Shown: positions 36,429-44,809 of the stretch, piece after piece
Layout: every line of letters starts with the position of its first letter
Numbering within the stretch: position 1 is the stretch's first letter
NCBI RefSeq assembly: GCF_030160235.1
Contig: NZ_BSNY01000030.1
Location: forward strand, 241,444-305,443
Direction: 5' to 3'
Source: Mesorhizobium huakuii
Lineage (GTDB): Bacteria > Pseudomonadota > Alphaproteobacteria > Rhizobiales > Rhizobiaceae
Length of the DNA stretch: 64,000 nt
Notes under the pieces: generated by a model
Seen by the model: only the letters and a program-made list of their open reading frames with translations
Databases searched by the model: none
Told to the model about the DNA's origin: nothing
Position numbers and translations under genes: made by a program

Positions 36429-36495
36429 GGCCTGCGGGCAGCTTTTTCAGCACGGCGGGGTTCGCATCGCCGGGCTTGGCGTCTAAGACCGAAAC

Positions 36496-37593
36496 ATGGA
36501 TTCCTCGGTGCAGCCTCCTGACCAGCCCGCCACCGAGCGCATGGCGCGAATACCCAAGCCTTGGCAATGGCTGGTCCTGCTCACCATCTCGGCCTTGTTT
36601 GCCGGCGCGCTCGAACGCGCCGCTCTGCCGGCGGCGCTGCTGATCGGGCCGATGCTGGCGGCGATTGTCGCCGGCACCAATGGCGCCACGGTGCGGGTGC
36701 CGCGCCTGCTGTTCGGCTCGGCCCAGGCCATTGTCGGCTGCCTCGTCGCCGCGTCGATTTCGGCCGACATCTTTCCCGTCTTCTACCGGGAATGGCCGCT
36801 GTTCCTTGGCGTGGTGATCGCCACGGTCGCGGCCTCCAGCCTGCTTGGCTGGCTGATCAGCCGCTGGCGCATCCTGCCCGGCACCACCGCCGTCTGGGGT
36901 TCGTCCCCGGGTGCGGCCACCGCCATGGTGCTGATGGCCGGCGCTTTTGGCGCCGACCAGCGCCTTGTCGCCTTCATGCAGTATCTGCGCGTCATCTTAG
37001 TCTCGATGACGGCGGCGATCGTCGCCAAGCTGTGGGTCGACACATCGGGCATCGAAGTCCCGCCCGTCATCTGGTTTCCGCCGATCGATGCCCAAGCCTT
37101 TGCCGCGACCATCGGCATCGCAGTCATAGGTGGCCTGGCGGGCAAGCTTTGCCGGCTGCCCTCGCCCTTCTTCCTCGGCACCTTCATCTTCGGCACCGTC
37201 ATCCATCTCGGCCTTGGCCTCGAGATGCAGTTGCCGCCATGGCTGCTGGCAATCAGCTACGCCATGGTCGGCTGGTCGATCGGGCTGAACTTCACCAGGC
37301 CGATCCTGCGGCATGCCACGCGCGCTCTGCCGCAGATCATCGCCTCGATCGTGGCGCTGATCGCCTTTTGCGGCGGGCTGGCCTTCCTGATCAGCCATCT
37401 CCTGGGCATCGATCCGCTGACCGCCTATCTGGCGACCAGCCCCGGCGGCATGGACAGCGTCGCCATCATCGCCGCCGCGGCGCGGAACGTCGACATCTCC
37501 TTCGTCATGGCGCTGCAATCGGCGCGCTTCCTGGTCGTGCTCCTCGTCGGCCCGAGCGTCGCCCGGCTGGTGGCCAGAAGCATCCGGGACTGA
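36496..37593 (+). CDS. AbrB-family membrane protein (putative transporter)
   Basis: The 365-residue protein has about ten helices and two matching halves, each with a Gly-rich re-entrant-like motif (LLIGPMLAAIVAGTNGATVRVPRLLFGSAQAIVGCLVAAS; FFLGTFIFGTVIHLGLGLEMQLPPWLLAISYAMVGWSIGL). GSSPGAATAMVLMAGAFGAD and LATSPGGMDSVAIIAA are the repeated SPGG signatures of the AbrB/YdeI-type family once called ammonia-monooxygenase-like. Function is poorly known. Unrelated to the AbrB DNA-binding protein. Confidence 0.85.
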   Translation: MDSSVQPPDQPATERMARIPKPWQWLVLLTISALFAGALERAALPAALLIGPMLAAIVAGTNGATVRVPRLLFGSAQAIVGCLVAASISADIFPVFYREWPLFLGVVIATVAASSLLGWLISRWRILPGTTAVWGSSPGAATAMVLMAGAFGADQRLVAFMQYLRVILVSMTAAIVAKLWVDTSGIEVPPVIWFPPIDAQAFAATIGIAVIGGLAGKLCRLPSPFFLGTFIFGTVIHLGLGLEMQLPPWLLAISYAMVGWSIGLNFTRPILRHATRALPQIIASIVALIAFCGGLAFLISHLLGIDPLTAYLATSPGGMDSVAIIAAAARNVDISFVMALQSARFLVVLLVGPSVARLVARSIRD

Positions 37594-37636
37594 AAGGCTT
37601 CGGCGCTTTCGGTGCCTACTCTTCACCGCCGGCTAG

Positions 37637-38524
37637 CTATCGCGCCGCTGCGAGGCGTTCGGGAAGGAAATCGACGAAGACGCGCACCTTCGGCGACAGA
37701 TGCCGATTGGAGGGCCACAGCATCCGGAACTGGCCACGACCGTCGATATGATCGTCCAGCACGGTGCGCAGCCTTCCGTCCAGCAGCGCCTCGCGGACCA
37801 GGAAATCGGGCATGCAGGCAATGCCGAGCCCGGCGATGGTGGCACCCTTCAAGGCCTCCATGTTGTTGCAGGTCAGCTTCGAGCGTATCTGCGGTTCGGC
37901 GCTTCCGGTGATGAACGGCCACTCCAGCAGCCTGCCGCTGTTGAGAAAGCGGAAGTTTATGCCGAAATGCCGGATGAGATCCGCCGGCTCGCCGGGTGTG
38001 CCGTGGCGCTCGAGATAGGAGGGCGCCGCGCACAGAAGCATGCGAAAGGGCCCGACGGGTCTCGACACCAATCGTGAATCGGGCAGCTCGCCGCTGCGGA
38101 TCGCGACGTCGATGCCTTCCTCGATGACGTCGACGACGCGGTCGTTGAAATCGATGTCGAGTTCGATCTCGGGATAGCGGGCCATGAATTCCGACAGCAC
38201 CGGCAAAAGCAGATGATAGGTGACAATTGGGGTCGAGACGCGCAGCCGCCCGTGCGGCGTTTCCCGCGTCCGCGACAGCATCGCCTCGGCATCGTCGATG
38301 TCGTCGAGGATGCGCCGCACCCGCTCGTTGAACAGCCTGCCCTCTTCCGTCAGGCCGACCCGCCGCGTGCTGCGCTGGAGGAGCCGCACGCCGAGTTCCT
38401 GTTCGAGCCGCGCGACGCTCTTGCCTACGGCGGAGGCCGAAATGCCGAGCGCCCGGGCAGCGGCGATGAAGCTGCCGAGCTCGGCGGTACGGGCAAAGGC
38501 CAGCAGGCCATTGAGACGATCCAT
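37637..38524 (-). CDS. LysR-family transcriptional regulator
   Basis: The 295-residue protein has an N-terminal winged helix (MDRLNGLLAFARTAELGSFIAAARALGISASAVGKSVARLEQELGVRLLQRSTRRVGLTEEG) and a type 2 periplasmic-binding-like effector domain (LRVSTPIVTYHLLLPVLSEF; EEGIDVAIRSGELPDSRLV). It is of the CrgA/AaeR-like group. It is divergent from the MFS gene across a 147-base gap that carries a palindrome overlapping a consensus -10 box, and it probably regulates that transporter. Confidence 0.9.
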   Translation of the reverse strand: MDRLNGLLAFARTAELGSFIAAARALGISASAVGKSVARLEQELGVRLLQRSTRRVGLTEEGRLFNERVRRILDDIDDAEAMLSRTRETPHGRLRVSTPIVTYHLLLPVLSEFMARYPEIELDIDFNDRVVDVIEEGIDVAIRSGELPDSRLVSRPVGPFRMLLCAAPSYLERHGTPGEPADLIRHFGINFRFLNSGRLLEWPFITGSAEPQIRSKLTCNNMEALKGATIAGLGIACMPDFLVREALLDGRLRTVLDDHIDGRGQFRMLWPSNRHLSPKVRVFVDFLPERLAAAR

Positions 38525-38544
38525 CGTAGCTGTCCATTCGAGCG

Positions 38545-38573
38545 TTTCAGTCCGGTATATCAGGAGATATAAT
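38545..38573 (+). promoter_or_regulatory. Promoter of the MFS gene with overlapping LysR-type operator
   Basis: TTTCAG (38545) and TATAAT (38568) are separated by 17 bases. The perfect palindrome TATATC-AGGA-GATATA (38556-38571) covers the spacer and most of the -10 box. It is the only AT-rich patch in the divergent gap, and it satisfies the T-N11-A rule for LysR proteins. Confidence 0.55.
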
Positions 38574-38671
38574 ACTATTTTTCCCGAAAGGCCGACAACC
38601 TATCTTGTCGTTGCGACCGGCGCCGCGCCCCACGCGCATGCCGGCGGATGCTGCTTCAGATAGGAAAATCC

Positions 38672-40204
38672 ATGACCCCCAAGACCCCAACCGGCCCGGC
38701 CGAGCGATGGCTCGTGCTCTTGTCGGTATGCCTTGCCGCGATGACCATGCCCTTGACCTTCACCGGCCCTGCCGTTGCGCTCTCCCGCATCGCGGCCGAT
38801 CTCGGCGGCAGCCCGATCGCACTCAATTGGGTGACCAACGCCTTCATGCTGACGTTCGGCGCCAGCGTGATGGCGTCGGGAGCGCTGGCCGACAACCACG
38901 GACGCAAGCGCATCTTCCTCGCTGGCCTCTGCCTCTATGTCCTGGCGTCGCTTGGCGCGATGCTGGCGCCGGGCATTGTCTGGTTCGACCTGTTCAGGGC
39001 CGCGCAAGGGATCGGCAGCGCCCTGGCCTTCGCCGGCGGCGCCTCGGCGCTTGCGCAGGAATTCGAAGGTCCGCTGCGGCTGCGCGCCTTCTCCTTCCTC
39101 GGCACCAGTTTCGGCATCGGGCTCGCCTTCGGTCCGATCGCCTCGGGCCTGCTTATCTCCGCCTTTGGCTGGCGGTCGATCTTTGTTCTGGTGGCAGTGC
39201 TGGCGATCGCCTCTGCGGTGCTGGGCCTGCGCACCATCAGGGAATCGCGCGATCCGGAAGCGACCGGGCTCGACTGGGCGGGAGCTGGAACTTTCACGAT
39301 CGCACTGGCCTCGCTGACCTATGGCGTCCTGCAGGCACCGCAGAGCGGTTGGATCGATCCCCTTGTCATCGGCCTGCTTGCTGCGGCCGTCCTCTTCTTC
39401 ACCGCTTTCGTTGTCGTCGAGCGGCGCGTGCGGCGGCCGATGCTCGACCTCACGCTGTTTCGCTTTCCTCGCTTCGTCGGCGTCCAGTTCCTGGCGGCGG
39501 CGCCGGCCTATGGCTTCGTCGTGCTGCTGGTGCTGTTGCCGATCCGCTTCATCGGCATCGAGGGGATGAGCGAAATCGAGGCCGGGCAGTTGATGATCTG
39601 CCTTTCGGGACCGTTGCTGATCCTGCCCTTGCTTGCCGGCCAGCTGGCGCGCTGGGTCGCGCCGGCCACGGTCTGCGGCGCGGGCCTGCTCATCGCCGCC
39701 GCCGGCCTCGTCTGGCTGAGCCTGACGCCGCCGGTCGCCGTCGCGCTGGTGGCGCCGCTGGTGCTGATCGGCGTCGGCATCGCTTTGCCCTGGGGATTGA
39801 TGGACGGGCTCGCCGTCAGCGTCGTGCCCAGGGAGCGTGCCGGCATGGCGGTCGGCATCTTCAACACCACGCGTGTCGCCTGCGAGGGCGTGGCGGTGGC
39901 CATCGTCACGGCGACCCTGTCAGGCTTCACCGCGGCTCAGCTCGCCGCTCAGGGTGCATCTTCCAGGGATGCGGCCACCGCGGCGCAGCTGCTGGCCACC
40001 GGCAATGTCGGAGAAACGGCACGGCACCTGCCGACGGCCAACGCAGGCGTTCTGGCCCAGGCCTACGAGACGGCGTTCGACAGGCTGCTGATCGTGCTGG
40101 CGGCGATCACCATCGTCACCGCCCTTGTCGTCTTCCTCGGCCTGCGTCGCGGATCGGCAGTTGAACATGGCGCCGTCCCGCTGGCCGCATGCCAGGAAGG
40201 GTAA
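38672..40204 (+). CDS. DHA2-family MFS efflux transporter (14 helices)
   Basis: The 510-residue permease has about 14 hydrophobic segments. The loop motif is ADNHGRKRIFLAGL, and motif C-like GTSFGIGLAFGPIASGLLI is present. The start at 38672 (MTPKTPTGPAERW) has an AGGA ribosome site and is preferred over the upstream ATG. It probably exports toxic compounds by proton antiport, under control of the divergent LysR regulator. Substrate unknown. Confidence 0.86.
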   Translation: MTPKTPTGPAERWLVLLSVCLAAMTMPLTFTGPAVALSRIAADLGGSPIALNWVTNAFMLTFGASVMASGALADNHGRKRIFLAGLCLYVLASLGAMLAPGIVWFDLFRAAQGIGSALAFAGGASALAQEFEGPLRLRAFSFLGTSFGIGLAFGPIASGLLISAFGWRSIFVLVAVLAIASAVLGLRTIRESRDPEATGLDWAGAGTFTIALASLTYGVLQAPQSGWIDPLVIGLLAAAVLFFTAFVVVERRVRRPMLDLTLFRFPRFVGVQFLAAAPAYGFVVLLVLLPIRFIGIEGMSEIEAGQLMICLSGPLLILPLLAGQLARWVAPATVCGAGLLIAAAGLVWLSLTPPVAVALVAPLVLIGVGIALPWGLMDGLAVSVVPRERAGMAVGIFNTTRVACEGVAVAIVTATLSGFTAAQLAAQGASSRDAATAAQLLATGNVGETARHLPTANAGVLAQAYETAFDRLLIVLAAITIVTALVVFLGLRRGSAVEHGAVPLAACQEG

Positions 40205-40209
40205 TGTCG

Positions 40210-40254
40210 GTGCATGTCGCCCAAACGTGCGAAGCGGTTTTGGGCGACATGCAT
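40210..40254. repeat. GCATGTCGCCC palindromic repeat between convergent genes
   Basis: TGCATGTCGCCCAAA (40211-40225) and TTTGGGCGACATGCA (40239-40253) are exact complements with a 13-base loop. It is the most symmetrical copy of the family also present at 1742, 16034 and 47621. Its position six bases past the MFS stop suggests it doubles as a terminator. Confidence 0.8.
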
Positions 40255-40263
40255 CAGGCGACG

Positions 40264-40444
40264 TCAGGGGATGACAAGGCTCGCTATTCGATCCCCGCCC
40301 AGCGTGAAGGTCATGTCACCCTCGCCGTTGAAGCCCTTGCCCTTGCTCGTGCCCCTGGAACGACCGTTCCCAGTCGAGAAAGGCTTCCGTGTCACCTTCA
40401 TTGGTGGCCTCGACGAAGCGGCGGATGGGGTCGGGCGTCCTCAT
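40264..40444 (-). pseudogene. NTF2/SnoaL-like protein remnant with internal deletion and frameshift
   Basis: The start overlaps the esterase stop (TGATG). The first frame reads MRTPDPIRRFVEATNEGDTE, then AFLDWERSFQGHEQ, typical of the N-terminal helix of small NTF2-like proteins. A neighbouring frame supplies GKGFNGEGDMTFTLGGDRIA and SLVIP, the expected C-terminal strands. Only about 180 bases remain of an expected 340-360, and the two parts are out of frame. The middle, including the active-site cone, appears to be deleted. Confidence 0.7.
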
Positions 40445-41220
40445 CAATCCAGCCTGTGCATCAGATCATCATCCAGCCAGCGGCCGAAGAAATAGACCAG
40501 CTGCTTGTGCCACCACGGCCAGTCATGGCTGACGTCGCCGCCCCAATAGTCGACCCAGGCCGGAATGGACTTGTCGCGCAGGATCTGTTCCAGCTGGCGC
40601 GTCTCTACCAGCATGCGCTCTTCCCAGGCGCCTTGCCCGCAGCAGAAGATCAGCCTCAGCGCCTTCAGCCGGGCCAAAAGCTTCGGATCGACGATGCCGG
40701 GCAGGTAATCGAGCGGTGAGTTGTAGAAGATGTCGCCCTCCAGCGCCTTGCCGAAGAAATCGCGGGCCGAATAGACACCCGACAGCGAGATGACGCCGCT
40801 GGCGAGTTCGGGAAACCGGAAGACGAAGTTCGATGAATGGTAGCCGCCCATCGAACAGCCTGAAAACAACGGCTTCAGTCTGCGCCCGCCATTGGCCGCC
40901 GATGCAATGGACAGGATTTCCGGCAGCGCCTCCTCGCGCACATAGCGGAAATAGGCCTCGTGGCGGCCGATGCGGTGCGCGGCATCGGCATGCTTGTCGA
41001 AGAAGGATTCCGAATCGATGCCGTCGACCGTGAACAGCTGGATGCGGCCCGTGTCGATGAACTCGCCGAGCGCGCCGACGCCACCGGAATCCTCGAACTG
41101 GTAGAACCGTCCCTGCGAGGTCGGGAACACGACGACCGGCCGACCGGCATGGCCGTAGCGCTTGTATTCCATGTCGCGGCCGAGCTTGCCGGAGAAATGC
41201 TTGTGATAGGAGATGTCCAT
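40444..41220 (-). CDS. Esterase-family alpha/beta hydrolase
   Basis: The 258-residue protein has an alpha/beta-hydrolase core. The nucleophile elbow is FSGCSMGGYHSSNF (Ser in CSMGG), VDGIDSESFF is an acidic loop, and the late His is in DVSHDWPWWHKQL. It resembles the esterase D/antigen 85-like enzymes often annotated as 'esterase family' beside ATP-grasp genes. It starts four bases after the ATP-grasp gene, so the two form an operon. Substrate unknown; the partner suggests a small peptide or amino-acid ester. Confidence 0.85.
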   Translation of the reverse strand: MDISYHKHFSGKLGRDMEYKRYGHAGRPVVVFPTSQGRFYQFEDSGGVGALGEFIDTGRIQLFTVDGIDSESFFDKHADAAHRIGRHEAYFRYVREEALPEILSIASAANGGRRLKPLFSGCSMGGYHSSNFVFRFPELASGVISLSGVYSARDFFGKALEGDIFYNSPLDYLPGIVDPKLLARLKALRLIFCCGQGAWEERMLVETRQLEQILRDKSIPAWVDYWGGDVSHDWPWWHKQLVYFFGRWLDDDLMHRLD

Positions 41221-41224
41221 AGGC

Positions 41225-42391
41225 TCAGGCCTTTTCCGCGTGGATATAGGCGACCGCCTGGCGCAGCTCCGCCTGATCCTTCGAGCGCATCTGATAGGCG
41301 TAATTTCCCATGGCGCGGCTGAAAACCTCTTCGACGGCCTGATGGTGGACGATCTTGTCGTGGTGCGCCGCTAGCACGTCCTCATGGCTGTGCAAATAGT
41401 GGAGGTGCCGCTTGCGGCTGGCATAGGCGGTGAAATACTTGCCCTCATAAGGCCCGCCGGCGGCATCCTTGACCACCATGTCGGCCCATGCCGCGTAGAC
41501 GTCGATATCGAACGTGTAGTTGATGGCGTCGGTCATCCAGGCGCCGGGTGGCCGCATGTTGACCTCCAGCGCGATGATCCGGTCGTCCCTGGTCTCGAAC
41601 AGCTCGATGTGGAAGAAGCGCTCGCGCACGTCGAACGCCTTCAGGATCTTGCGACCGGCCTCCTCGACCGCTGGCCTGATATGGGGAAAGCAGGTGTAGC
41701 TCATGTGGCGGTCCTTGTTGACCACCTCCATGACGCTCTGGTCGTAGCGGTGGCTGGCCGCCAGCACCACCTCGCCGTCGCGGTTGACCAGCCCGTCATA
41801 GGTCACCACCAGCCCCTCGATGAACTGCTCCATGACGAAGGTCACGTCCTCTGGCTTGTCCCGGAAGAACTGGTCGAGCTCTCCTGTGTTGGAGATCTTG
41901 AAGGTGTTGGAAGCGCCGGAGCCGCTGTCGGGCTTCACCACCACGGGATAGCCGACGCGTCGGATGAACGTCATGGCGCCGGCGCGGTCGGAGCATTTGC
42001 GCTGCGCGATGGTCTCCACACCGCTCTTGCGGAAGAAGGCGCGCATGCGGCTCTTGCGCTTCAAATTCTTCACGAAATCGAGCTTGGTGCCGTAGATGTT
42101 GAAGTCGGTGCGGATGTTGGCTTCCAGCTCCAGCCAGTGCTCGTTGAGCGATTCGAAGCGGTCGATGCGGCCCCATTTGTGGATGAAATGCCCCATCGCC
42201 CGGAACACCGGATCGTAATCCTCCATGTCGGCGACGCGGTAATATTCCGAAAGTGCGGCCTTCAGCCTGCCGTCCAGCGCGTCGTAGGGCGCGTCGCCAA
42301 TGCCGAGCACGGTGGCCCCGGCCTTCTTCAATCGGTCGCAGAAATCGGCGCCGTTGGCCGGAAAATGCGGCGAGAAGAACACGAAATTCAT
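41225..42391 (-). CDS. ATP-grasp family ligase
   Basis: The 388-residue protein has the three ATP-grasp parts: an N-terminal fold (MNFVFFSPHFPANGADFCDRL), the ATP lid with RRVGYPVVVKPDSGSGASNTFKI, and the metal-binding C-terminal core (FHIELFETRDDRIIALEVNMRPPGAW, with Glu and Asn of the ExN motif). It should ligate a carboxylate to an amine with ATP. It is the first gene of the esterase pair. The internal start at 42391 fits the fold; the upstream extension is not conserved-looking. Product unknown. Confidence 0.87.
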   Translation of the reverse strand: MNFVFFSPHFPANGADFCDRLKKAGATVLGIGDAPYDALDGRLKAALSEYYRVADMEDYDPVFRAMGHFIHKWGRIDRFESLNEHWLELEANIRTDFNIYGTKLDFVKNLKRKSRMRAFFRKSGVETIAQRKCSDRAGAMTFIRRVGYPVVVKPDSGSGASNTFKISNTGELDQFFRDKPEDVTFVMEQFIEGLVVTYDGLVNRDGEVVLAASHRYDQSVMEVVNKDRHMSYTCFPHIRPAVEEAGRKILKAFDVRERFFHIELFETRDDRIIALEVNMRPPGAWMTDAINYTFDIDVYAAWADMVVKDAAGGPYEGKYFTAYASRKRHLHYLHSHEDVLAAHHDKIVHHQAVEEVFSRAMGNYAYQMRSKDQAELRQAVAYIHAEKA

Positions 42392-42546
42392 CGACAACCC
42401 CTCCCGGTGACAGGGCACCGCAGCCCCGTCGGCATCCAAGTCTGGCGCATTTGCAGCCCCTGGGGAAGAGCACCCGCATTAGGATAATGTTCAACGGATT
42501 CAGCGCCCGCTTGCCTCTGCAGGGGCGCTCCTGTAAGAGAACCGGC

Positions 42547-42663
42547 ATGAACAATCGCGCCACCACCGCTTCCCGTCAGACCGGCTTTGCCGGCGAGACC
42601 GTGCGCGCGCTTGCCTCGACCCTGCTTCTTCTCGGCCTTATCGGCGATCGCCGGGTTCGCTGA
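42547..42663 (+). CDS. leuL: Putative leucine leader peptide upstream of leuA
   Basis: The 38-residue frame MNNRATTASRQTGFAGETVR, then ALASTLLLLGLIGDRRVR, has four consecutive Leu codons (42622-42633) and a fifth two codons later. It precedes leuA by 154 bases, and alternative hairpins begin within it. This is the layout of a transcription attenuator for leucine synthesis, as predicted for alphaproteobacterial leuA. The ribosome site is weak. The consecutive Leu codons near the end, not overall similarity, support the call. Confidence 0.72.
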   Translation: MNNRATTASRQTGFAGETVRALASTLLLLGLIGDRRVR

Positions 42664-42707
42664 AGGAGCGCCCGGCGGTCGAACCGCCGCGCAAGCGCAT
42701 GCTCCTT
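42645..42707 (+). promoter_or_regulatory. Alternative hairpins of the leuA attenuator
   Basis: CGATCGCCGGG (42645-42655) can pair with CCCGGCGGTCG (42671-42681). A competing structure pairs AAGGAGC (42663-42669) with GCTCCTT (42701-42707), enclosing GGCGGT / ACCGCC (42674-42679 with 42683-42688). The two share 42671-42681 and so exclude each other, as required for attenuation. A T run after the second hairpin is missing, so termination may need Rho or another mechanism. Confidence 0.5.
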
Positions 42708-42817
42708 GGCCAGTCTCAAAATTGGCAGTCACATCAAGCGAACGAAAATCTGGTAAAGGCGCCACTCGCCAGCCATCCGTCCGAGACGGATCCGAGGGCC
42801 GCCGGGAGAACAAGACG

Positions 42818-44557
42818 ATGAACGCACGAGAACAAGTCCGCCTTGATGCCGCGTCCGCCGGCAGGGAGCCAGCCCGCGGCATGCCCGACGCGGCCCGCAA
42901 GTATCAACCCTATCCGACCGTTGGCCTCACCGACCGCACCTGGCCCTCGAAGGTCATCGACAAGGCGCCGATCTGGTGTTCGGTCGACCTGCGCGACGGC
43001 AACCAGGCGCTGATCGACCCGATGGGCCATGAGCGCAAGGCGCGCATGTTCGCCCTGCTGCTCGACATGGGCTTCAAGGAGATCGAGATCGGATTCCCTT
43101 CGGCCTCGCAGACCGATTTCGACTTCGCCCGCTGGTGCATCGAGGAAGGCAACGTGCCCGCCGACGTGTCGCTGCAGGTGCTGGTGCAGTGCCGTCCCGA
43201 GCTGATCACCCGCACCTTCGAGGCGCTGAAGGGCGCCACCAACCCGATCGTGCATTTCTACAATTCGACCAGCGAATTGCAGCGCCGCGTCGTCTTCGAG
43301 AAGGATGTCGGCGGCATCAAGCGGATCGCCACCGACGCCGCCAAGATGATCACCGATATGGCGGCCAAGGCCGGCGGCGGCTATCGCTTCGAATACTCGC
43401 CGGAAAGCTTTACCGGCACCGAGCTCGAAGTCGCGCTGGAGATCTGCAACGCCGTCACCGAGATCGTCAGGCCGACGCCGGACAACAAGCTGATCATCAA
43501 CCTGCCGTCGACGGTCGAGATGTCGACGCCCAACATCTATGCCGACCGCATCGAATGGATGTGCCGCAATCTCGACAACAGGGAGAACCTGATCATCTCG
43601 CTGCATCCACACAATGACCGCGGCACCGGCATCGCCACCACCGAACTCGGCCTGATGGCGGGCGCCGACCGCGTCGAAGGCACGCTGTTCGGCAATGGCG
43701 AGCGCACCGGCAATGTCGACATCGTCACGCTGGCGCTCAACATGTACACGCAAGGCGTCGATCCGGGCATCGATTGCTCCGACATTAACCGGATGAAGGA
43801 CGTCTACGAATACTCGAACCAGTTGAAGATCCCCGAGCGTCACCCCTATGTCGGCGAACTCGTCTACACCGCCTTTTCCGGCTCGCACCAGGACGCCATC
43901 AACAAGGGCATGAAGGCGCTGAAGAAGGCCAACACCAGCCTTTGGGAAGTGCCCTATCTGCCGATCGACCCGGCCGATGTCGGCCGCAGCTACGAGGCGA
44001 TCATCCGCATCAACTCGCAGTCCGGCAAAGGCGGCATCGCCTATGTGCTGCAGGCCGATTACGGCCTCAATCTGCCGCGCAACCTGCAGATCGAGTTCAG
44101 CCAGGCGATCCAGGCGATCACCGACGCCGAAGGCAAGGAAGTGCCGGCCAAGCGCATCTATGAGCGCTTCCTCGAAACCTATGTCGACCAGCCGGGCGCG
44201 CGCCTGAAATTCCTCGACCACCACACCTATCCCGATACGGTGGTCAAGGGACGGCGCGTGATCGAGGCAGTGATCCTCGACAAGGGCAAGGAAGTGACCA
44301 TTACGGGTACCGGCACAGGCCCGATCGACGGCTTCGTCGATGCGCTGTCGCGCCATGTCGGCGTCGAGATGTCGGTGCTCGATTATTCCGAACACTCGAT
44401 GCAGCGTGGCTCCAATGCATCCGCCATTTCGTATGTCGAAATGGAATATCCCGGCGGCAAGCTGTTCGGCGCCGGCATCAATACCAACATCGTCGCCGCC
44501 TCGCTGGAAGCGGTGACGTCGGCCGCCAACCGCATCGTCGGCCGCAAGCCGCGGTAG
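42818..44557 (+). CDS. leuA: 2-isopropylmalate synthase
   Basis: The 579-residue enzyme condenses acetyl-CoA with 2-oxoisovalerate, the committed step of leucine synthesis. The TIM barrel has the catalytic Arg-Asp in SVDLRDGNQALIDPM, the metal ligands in SLHPHNDRGTGIATTEL, and GERTGNVDIVTLALNM. The C-terminal regulatory domain (from about 440) contains GTGTGPIDGFVDALSRHVG and would bind leucine. This is the longer LeuA type (about 560-580). The ATG at 42818 has GGGAGAA upstream. Regulation is probably by the leader peptide and by feedback. Confidence 0.95.
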   Translation: MNAREQVRLDAASAGREPARGMPDAARKYQPYPTVGLTDRTWPSKVIDKAPIWCSVDLRDGNQALIDPMGHERKARMFALLLDMGFKEIEIGFPSASQTDFDFARWCIEEGNVPADVSLQVLVQCRPELITRTFEALKGATNPIVHFYNSTSELQRRVVFEKDVGGIKRIATDAAKMITDMAAKAGGGYRFEYSPESFTGTELEVALEICNAVTEIVRPTPDNKLIINLPSTVEMSTPNIYADRIEWMCRNLDNRENLIISLHPHNDRGTGIATTELGLMAGADRVEGTLFGNGERTGNVDIVTLALNMYTQGVDPGIDCSDINRMKDVYEYSNQLKIPERHPYVGELVYTAFSGSHQDAINKGMKALKKANTSLWEVPYLPIDPADVGRSYEAIIRINSQSGKGGIAYVLQADYGLNLPRNLQIEFSQAIQAITDAEGKEVPAKRIYERFLETYVDQPGARLKFLDHHTYPDTVVKGRRVIEAVILDKGKEVTITGTGTGPIDGFVDALSRHVGVEMSVLDYSEHSMQRGSNASAISYVEMEYPGGKLFGAGINTNIVAASLEAVTSAANRIVGRKPR

Positions 44558-44570
44558 CGTTACCGACCAT

Positions 44571-44611
44571 TGGCGCGAGAGATCACGACCACTCTCGCGC
44601 CAGCCATTTTT
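44571..44611 (+). terminator. leuA terminator
   Basis: TGGCGCGAGAG and CTCTCGCGCCA are exact 11-base complements with a ten-base loop, followed by GCCATTTTT. It begins 14 bases after the leuA stop. Confidence 0.88.
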
Positions 44612-44809
44612 CAAGTCCGAACAAGGCCTTGGCCTCAAACGGCTGACATTGGCGGCGCGCTCGTCCTGTAGCCGGCATCGGCGGCGCCGTTAACCACCGG
44701 AAAATTATCCGGTGTGGTACGCGATCGCATAATGCGTGTATGCTTGTGCGGCGTTGCCGGCCCTATATGATCGCGCCTCAACCTGTGCCGACTTCGAGAG
44801 GATCGACAC

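Noticed and set aside
42734-44638. A 634-residue minus-strand frame across leuA
   Set aside because: It is antisense to leuA, with Arg/His/Asp-rich low-complexity translation typical of GC-rich shadow frames.
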